From Hofstenia miamia (Eukaryota > Xenacoelomorpha > Acoela), in contig SCFE01000044.1 in assembly GCA_004352715.1 (NCBI GenBank), forward strand, positions 1,134,402 to 1,198,401: DNA of 64,000 nucleotides, read 5' to 3'. Positions 61,267 to 64,000 of this stretch are shown in pieces. Position numbers and translations under genes: made by a program. Within the stretch, counting starts at the first letter, position 1. Every line of letters starts with the position of its first letter. The notes beneath the pieces were generated by a model that was given only the letters and a program-made list of their open reading frames with translations, did no database searches and was not told the DNA's origin.

Positions 61267-62392
61267 ATGATTGGTTACCAATCTCAATTGGTGTTAAATT
61301 GCAGGAAACACTTTGCACTACATAAATTAAAAATTTTATGTAATATGAAAACAATCTATGCTTCTCGTACAAGAGCTCTGTATCTGTCACAGGCCGGTTC
61401 ACTCAATAACATGTCGTATGAGTATGGAAAAAGAACTGTATGGTTCTTACTTTGCGCCCTTTTATGTGGAACAATGCTTTACCAATGTGCTCAACAATTC
61501 ATAAAATACACGAGGTATGTATTTAAAGACATTGAGTATGCATTGTAAACACTTTTCATTTACAAAAGCAAATCATAGCATATGCATAGATGTGAGATAA
61601 AATCAAATTTTCAAAAATCTTATTTATATAAGATATAATATATTGCTCAGCAAAATTTGGCCTTTCTACTGTAGTGTTTAAAATTCTATGGTAATTGTAT
61701 TTAGTTGTAAGTGGCTGTATTTTTGCAAATTATTTTTTGAAAATTTGTAACAATATAAATATAAAATTACAATGATATTATTGAATAATTGCTGTTGCAT
61801 AATTTGTGTGTCATAAGGACCCCTAAAATTTTACCAAAAATTTGTTCAGTTTACAATAATTTATTACTATAAATATATATTCTTTTGAAATAATGTTCAT
61901 CTTAGTATTACAAATGGCAATGTATTATAATAGTCTAGCAAATTGGCATTTGGGGAACACTAGTAATTTACATTTTATAAGGTAGTTTCTTAGTGTGAAG
62001 GATAAACTTTAAGTCAAAGTTATTCTTAACAAGATATATTTTAGTGTTTGTAAGGAAAATCACATCATTTTTTGGAAATTCAGAAAATATATTGTTTATA
62101 TAAACATTTCCATGGACTGCTCTTTCTAAGGAATATTTTTTTTCATACAAATGCTATTAATATTGTTACAGTATTGAATTCTAGGTTTGAAAAGGGAATT
62201 GGAATGCAAGCAACTCAAAAATCACAGCTAAAATTTCCTTCAGTGACGATATGCCCTCCCTACAAATTATTAAAATCAAAGATATTTGACGTAGAAAAGT
62301 TTGAACCGCTTGTTTTTCTTGATGAATTTGAAAAAAACAAATACGATAACCAGAAAATAACGTTCCAAGGTGATGGAATTTTCTCATTAAAG
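61267..62392 (+). CDS. DEG/ENaC-family cation channel gene 2, first two exons (partial, continues beyond window)
   Basis: Exon 61267-61514 (start uncertain: ATG at 61267 or 61345, or an acceptor at 61306) ends ACACGAG|gtatgt in phase 2. Exon 62185-62392 begins in the matching phase and ends in phase 0 at AAG|gtaagt. The first exon encodes the short cytoplasmic N-terminus and TM1 (RTVWFLLCALLCGTMLYQCA). The second encodes the start of the extracellular domain, RFEKGIGMQATQKSQLKFPS then VTICPPYKLL, nearly the same as in gene 1 (35516-35735). The conserved His-Gly gating motif before TM1 appears as Ala-Gly (LSQAGSLNN). No further exon was seen before 64000, so the rest lies to the right. It is a tandem paralogue of gene 1. 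Confidence 0.88.
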
Positions 62393-62596
62393 GTAAGTAA
62401 TTTTCCAAAGAAATAGATATATATATATATATAAATTAGAAGTATAGGATTTTGAATTGTATACAAAAACTTTTTCTTTATAAAAAATAATTGATTGGAT
62501 TTTGTCATGAAATTTTATTTCAGATAAAATTGCCAAAGTAACGCTTTGTTTTAACGTTTCTCATTAATAATTTACGAATAGAAGCAATATCACGAC

Positions 62597-62973
62597 AACA
62601 GATCCATTTTCTAAAATAATACAGACGGGAATGGATAATTTATCTAAGCCATTCAATTTCCTATTCAATAAAATTTTAGTAAAATAAATGTAAAATACGT
62701 CAAATATAGGTCAAATTATCTGTACCTCATGATTATTTATTATTATAGCAGCGGAATTTAAAGATTCATTAATCGAATAATAGTAAATGTATTTTGACGA
62801 TTAAATGTTTGATTAACTATTTATCCGATTCTGTTCCATGTGAACGGTTATTTAGTTCTGCTGGTTGCATCATTTCAACCAAATACTATTTATATGCTTC
62901 TGAGGTTGCATAGCTGTGTAAATTTGAAAAAGAAAACGCCTATTGCATCTTCTTTTCAACTGTATTTGTCAAA
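62597..62973. repeat. 377-bp block repeated at 63624-64000
   Basis: Bases 62597-62973 recur with the same length and no visible difference at 63624-64000, directly after a single N (63623). Perfect identity next to an artificial N suggests an unmerged overlap or two alleles placed in a row. If so, the Penelope piece between them may be present on one haplotype only. Confidence 0.85.
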
Positions 62974-63127
62974 ATTGTTAATTTTGATTGAATGAAACGT
63001 TTACTGTTAATTCATTGTTTATTTATTAAAAGTTTACTATTAAAAATAAATTAATCGTTACGAGCCCTATAAAATTTCGTTACCATATGTATATATATAT
63101 ATATATATATTATGAAAGATTTATTCA

Positions 63128-63167
63128 GCAAACATGTTTCGCTACATACGTATAGCTTCGTCAGTGC
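63128..63167 (-). ncRNA. Minimal hammerhead ribozyme motif at the 3' end of a Penelope-like element
   Basis: On the - strand: GCA (stem I 5'), core CTGACGA (63164-63158), an unpaired A, GCTA...TAGC (stem II, 63156-63153 with 63144-63141), GAA (63140-63138), ACATGT (stem III of 3 bp without a loop, 63137-63132), T at the cleavage position (63131), and TGC (stem I 3', 63130-63128). All conserved core positions of a type I hammerhead are present. Very short stem III and association with the ends of Penelope-like elements are known for this group. With so short a stem III, activity would probably need a dimer. Activity is inferred, not shown. Confidence 0.7.
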
Positions 63168-63622
63168 ATATAGAGTATAGAGGGAAAGTTTAGAAAAGTT
63201 TAAGAATGCTAACATGGTTTAATTGTCTATTTAAAAGTTTTTTACGTTGTTGTTTTATTAATAATGCTTCAGTGATCTTGGTATGTTTGTTCTTTGTTAA
63301 TATTTTAAAATGATCTTTTGTTGCTTGGTGATGATGTAAGTAAATTTCTGATGTTAGGTGACCTCTTAGGTGTTCTTTAATTCTAATTTCCAAATGTCTT
63401 CTTGTCTCCCCGATGTATGAGGCGTTACACTCATCACAAGAATATTTATAAACAATAGAAGAAGACAAGAGCATTGGGATCGGATCTTTGTTTGAGAAAA
63501 AGTTTGAGGTCTTAGTTGTTGTAAATGTTGGAATTATCTTAGTTTCATATATCTTTAATTTTTTGTTGATTCTTTTAAGTTGGTGTTCGATATATGATTG
63601 TCGTTCTTTAATATAAGGTAAA
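63168..63622 (-). mobile_element. Penelope-like element 3' part with GIY-YIG endonuclease
   Basis: The - strand reads, from the N at 63623 leftward, LPYIKERQSYIE, the linker typical for the end of the Penelope RT. It then reads DPIPMLLSSSIVYKYSCDEC and the GIY-YIG core NASYIGETRRHLEIRIKEHL, followed by HHHQATKDH and a basic C-terminus (stop at 63190). Penelope-like elements combine RT with this endonuclease. The frame 63474-63190 is open; the upstream part is cut at the N. It lies antisense within or next to the second intron of channel gene 2. Confidence 0.85.
63190..63474 (-). CDS. GIY-YIG endonuclease domain of Penelope-like element (partial)
   Basis: A 94-residue open frame. The GIY-YIG signature appears as YKYSC...ASYIGETRR; the Tyr, Gly and catalytic Arg positions (GETRRHLEIR) are kept. 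The domain nicks DNA for target-primed reverse transcription. A Cys pair before it (CDEC) fits the usual CX2C preceding the domain in Penelope-like elements. The start shown is only the first Met; the real protein continues upstream as part of a larger RT-endonuclease polyprotein. Confidence 0.8.
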   Translation of the reverse strand: MLLSSSIVYKYSCDECNASYIGETRRHLEIRIKEHLRGHLTSEIYLHHHQATKDHFKILTKNKHTKITEALLIKQQRKKLLNRQLNHVSILKLF

Positions 63623-63623
63623 N

Positions 63624-64000
63624 AACAGATCCATTTTCTAAAATAATACAGACGGGAATGGATAATTTATCTAAGCCATTCAATTTCCTATTCAATAAAA
63701 TTTTAGTAAAATAAATGTAAAATACGTCAAATATAGGTCAAATTATCTGTACCTCATGATTATTTATTATTATAGCAGCGGAATTTAAAGATTCATTAAT
63801 CGAATAATAGTAAATGTATTTTGACGATTAAATGTTTGATTAACTATTTATCCGATTCTGTTCCATGTGAACGGTTATTTAGTTCTGCTGGTTGCATCAT
63901 TTCAACCAAATACTATTTATATGCTTCTGAGGTTGCATAGCTGTGTAAATTTGAAAAAGAAAACGCCTATTGCATCTTCTTTTCAACTGTATTTGTCAAA
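63624..64000. repeat. Second copy of the 377-bp block from 62597-62973
   Basis: Identical in length and sequence to the earlier block; it begins immediately after the N at 63623 and runs to the window edge. See the first copy for interpretation. Confidence 0.85.

Overview
The window is strongly AT-rich (about 70% by eye) animal DNA. It has spliced genes with GT-AG introns of 0.2 to 4 kb and dense, decayed transposon fossils: non-LTR elements, Ty3/gypsy, Penelope-like, hAT, and several small inverted-repeat elements. Nothing is bacterial: there are no operons, ribosome-binding sites or CRISPR. The gene content (tandem DEG/ENaC channel genes) and repeat types indicate an invertebrate metazoan, but the sequence does not let me name the phylum. 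The sequence is a draft scaffold with N-runs at 4326-5325, 9300-9320, 16749-16976, 19973-20068, 21475-21739 and 32837-33836, and single Ns at 15620, 22468 and 63623.

Two host genes are supported, both on the + strand and both DEG/ENaC (amiloride-sensitive type) cation-channel genes. Gene 1 runs from 35516 to 45869 and lacks only its first (TM1) exon. Six exons have matching splice phases, and a seventh, cysteine-rich exon (39720-39911) is phase-compatible but uncertain. Gene 2 starts near 61267 and leaves the window; its TM1 exon and second exon are visible. The second exons of the two genes are close paralogues with the same intron phases, so this is a tandem channel cluster.

Left part (1-32600): two broken non-LTR reverse transcriptase fragments, one interrupted by an insert carrying a decayed tRNA-Thr; a Ty3/gypsy copy cut by a gap (1724-4325); non-coding DNA; a full but dead LINE with a PHD-type finger in ORF1, endonuclease and RT (11480-14600); a 313-bp hAT-like MITE with an exact 8-bp target duplication; a hAT remnant with the transposase C-terminal domain (17510-18475); a modular fold-back element (21279-22789); and a second gypsy copy with both LTRs (23757-32369). 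The second gypsy copy contains a Russian-doll insertion: a hAT-like element (27012-31438) sits in the codons next to the protease active site, and a LINE (27979-30664) sits inside the hAT element.

Right part (32600-64000): the channel genes, with MITEs (37759-38030, 39034-39233), an R2/R4-type LINE fragment and microsatellites inside gene 1 introns; a fold-back repeat just past gene 1; a decayed hAT transposase of the DUF4371/ZMYM type (50313-52105); long non-coding stretches; another LINE fragment (58100-59345); and the 3' end of a Penelope-like element with a GIY-YIG domain, followed by what reads as a minimal hammerhead ribozyme (63128-63167, - strand). Several gaps are flanked by exact duplications that look like unmerged assembly overlaps.
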